Assembly (NCBI GenBank): GCA_025458755.1
Contig: JALORT010000328.1
Span: forward strand, 1 to 5,417
Reading direction: 5' to 3'
DNA length: 5,417 bases
Source of the DNA: Methylotetracoccus sp.
GTDB taxonomy: Bacteria > Pseudomonadota > Gammaproteobacteria > Methylococcales > Methylococcaceae
Numbering within the stretch: position 1 is the stretch's first letter; every line of letters starts with the position of its first letter. This document shows, piece by piece, positions 4,848 through 5,417 of this stretch. The notes beneath the pieces are model-generated. The model did not search any database. It saw only the letters and a list, made by a program, of their open reading frames with translations, and was not told the DNA's origin. The position numbers were made by a program, and so were the translations under genes.

Positions 4848-5417
4848 ATGGACGGATATCCCGCGATCGATAGAACCGCGTGCCAGCGGACGTCGTCGTT
4901 TTCCGTCACTGCCGCGCACCAAGGGGACCGATGGCTGCAGTGGGTGTCCGCTTCGTTGCCCGATGTCATTATCGCTTGCGACCGGTCGGGAACGATCCGC
5001 TACGAGAGCATCAAGGCCGCCGAAGCGCGCGCGGCGGGTACGCTGCCACCCTTGAAAATGTTGCTGAGGAAATGCTTGCCGGGTTCGCTAAAGACGGATC
5101 AGCATGTGGACGACTCTGTCCCCGGCTTGGTGGACAGAATTCTGCGCTCACCAGGGATCGATCAAGGATGTTCGGGGCGCCTGCTGATCCGCAATTCCGG
5201 CGGGCTTGCCCTCAGCGAGGTGTCCGCTCACGTGCTGAGGGATTCCTTCGGCGGCACCATCGGCCTCCTGGTCAAGATCGACTTGCCCGTGGCGAATTGG
5301 ACCGCGGTTCGGCGACTGATCCATGAGGCGAGGCATGACGTACTGACCGATCTGCCGAACCGGAGGCAACTGTATGAGCGATTGAATCGGCTGATCGCAC
5401 AGCGCGACCCTGCGGCC
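4848..5417 (+). CDS. PAS-like/GGDEF protein (diguanylate cyclase family), 3' end cut by the window
   Basis: The first 190 codons of a longer gene, open to the right edge. Such proteins make the second messenger cyclic di-GMP from GTP. Seen: residues 154-190 contain HDVLTDLPNRRQLYERL (163-179), the conserved start of a GGDEF domain (family consensus HDxLTxLPNRR). Before it, about 33-145 looks like a PAS-type sensor, opening with SLPDVIIACDRSGTIRY (36-52), having an unusual middle insertion, and ending in GGTIGLLVKID before a short linker helix. There is no membrane helix, so a cytosolic protein is likely. The GGDEF active-site motif and any EAL domain lie beyond the window, so catalytic competence cannot be judged. 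ATG 4848 is the first ATG after the in-frame TAG at 4824 and has GGGGG five bases upstream. It is 217 bp from copB and probably a separate unit. Confidence 0.85.
   Translation, partial: MDGYPAIDRTACQRTSSFSVTAAHQGDRWLQWVSASLPDVIIACDRSGTIRYESIKAAEARAAGTLPPLKMLLRKCLPGSLKTDQHVDDSVPGLVDRILRSPGIDQGCSGRLLIRNSGGLALSEVSAHVLRDSFGGTIGLLVKIDLPVANWTAVRRLIHEARHDVLTDLPNRRQLYERLNRLIAQRDPAA

Noticed and set aside
4627..5055. A 142-codon + frame beginning at the copB stop
   Set aside because: Arg/Pro/Ser-rich, no motif, and overlaps the start of the PAS-like/GGDEF gene in another frame.
4880..5326. A 148-codon + frame downstream of copB
   Set aside because: The overlapping frame from 4848 contains the GGDEF N-terminal signature and has coding-like third positions, so this one is a shadow.

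Overview
The window is GC-rich (by eye about 60%; not computed), and every gene I accept lies on the + strand. The copper genes and the style of the signalling genes suggest a proteobacterium, probably gamma or beta, but there is no RNA gene or other taxonomic marker to confirm this. The best-supported content is a copper-resistance pair of the copA/copB (pcoA/pcoB) type, placed between two signal-transduction genes.

Layout, left to right. (1) 17-949 is a small soluble histidine kinase-like protein whose H-box has lost two highly conserved residues; its frame stays open to the window's left edge, so it may start further upstream. (2) 916-1305 overlaps the kinase gene by 34 bp and encodes a 129-residue protein with about four membrane segments. 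(3) 1306-1436 is a GC-rich spacer with two strong dyads, ending in an ideal ribosome binding site. (4) 1437-1841 is a DUF5335-family protein. (5) 1838-2200 is a possible 120-residue hypothetical protein, joined to DUF5335 by an ATGA stop/start overlap and ending 7 bp before copA. (6) 2208-3920 is CopA, a periplasmic multicopper oxidase with all copper-ligand motifs and a histidine-rich linker. (7) About 3917-4630 is CopB, an outer-membrane beta-barrel protein whose start codon is uncertain. (8) 4631-4847 is a spacer with a hairpin. (9) From 4848 to the right edge runs the start of a PAS-like/GGDEF protein (diguanylate cyclase family), cut off by the window just after the N-terminal GGDEF signature.

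From 1437 to 4630 the spacing is so tight (4-bp overlap, 7-bp gap, probable overlap) that one transcript is likely. CopA would oxidise Cu(I) and/or bind copper in the periplasm, and CopB would bind or export copper at the outer membrane. DUF5335 has no established function. No copper-responsive regulator (CusRS/CopRS, CueR) and no copper-efflux ATPase is visible. I see no mobile element, CRISPR array, tRNA or rRNA. I do not see a clearly new multi-gene system. The points most worth checking are the atypical kinase, the small ORF before copA, the histidine-rich rather than methionine-rich CopA linker, and the copB start.
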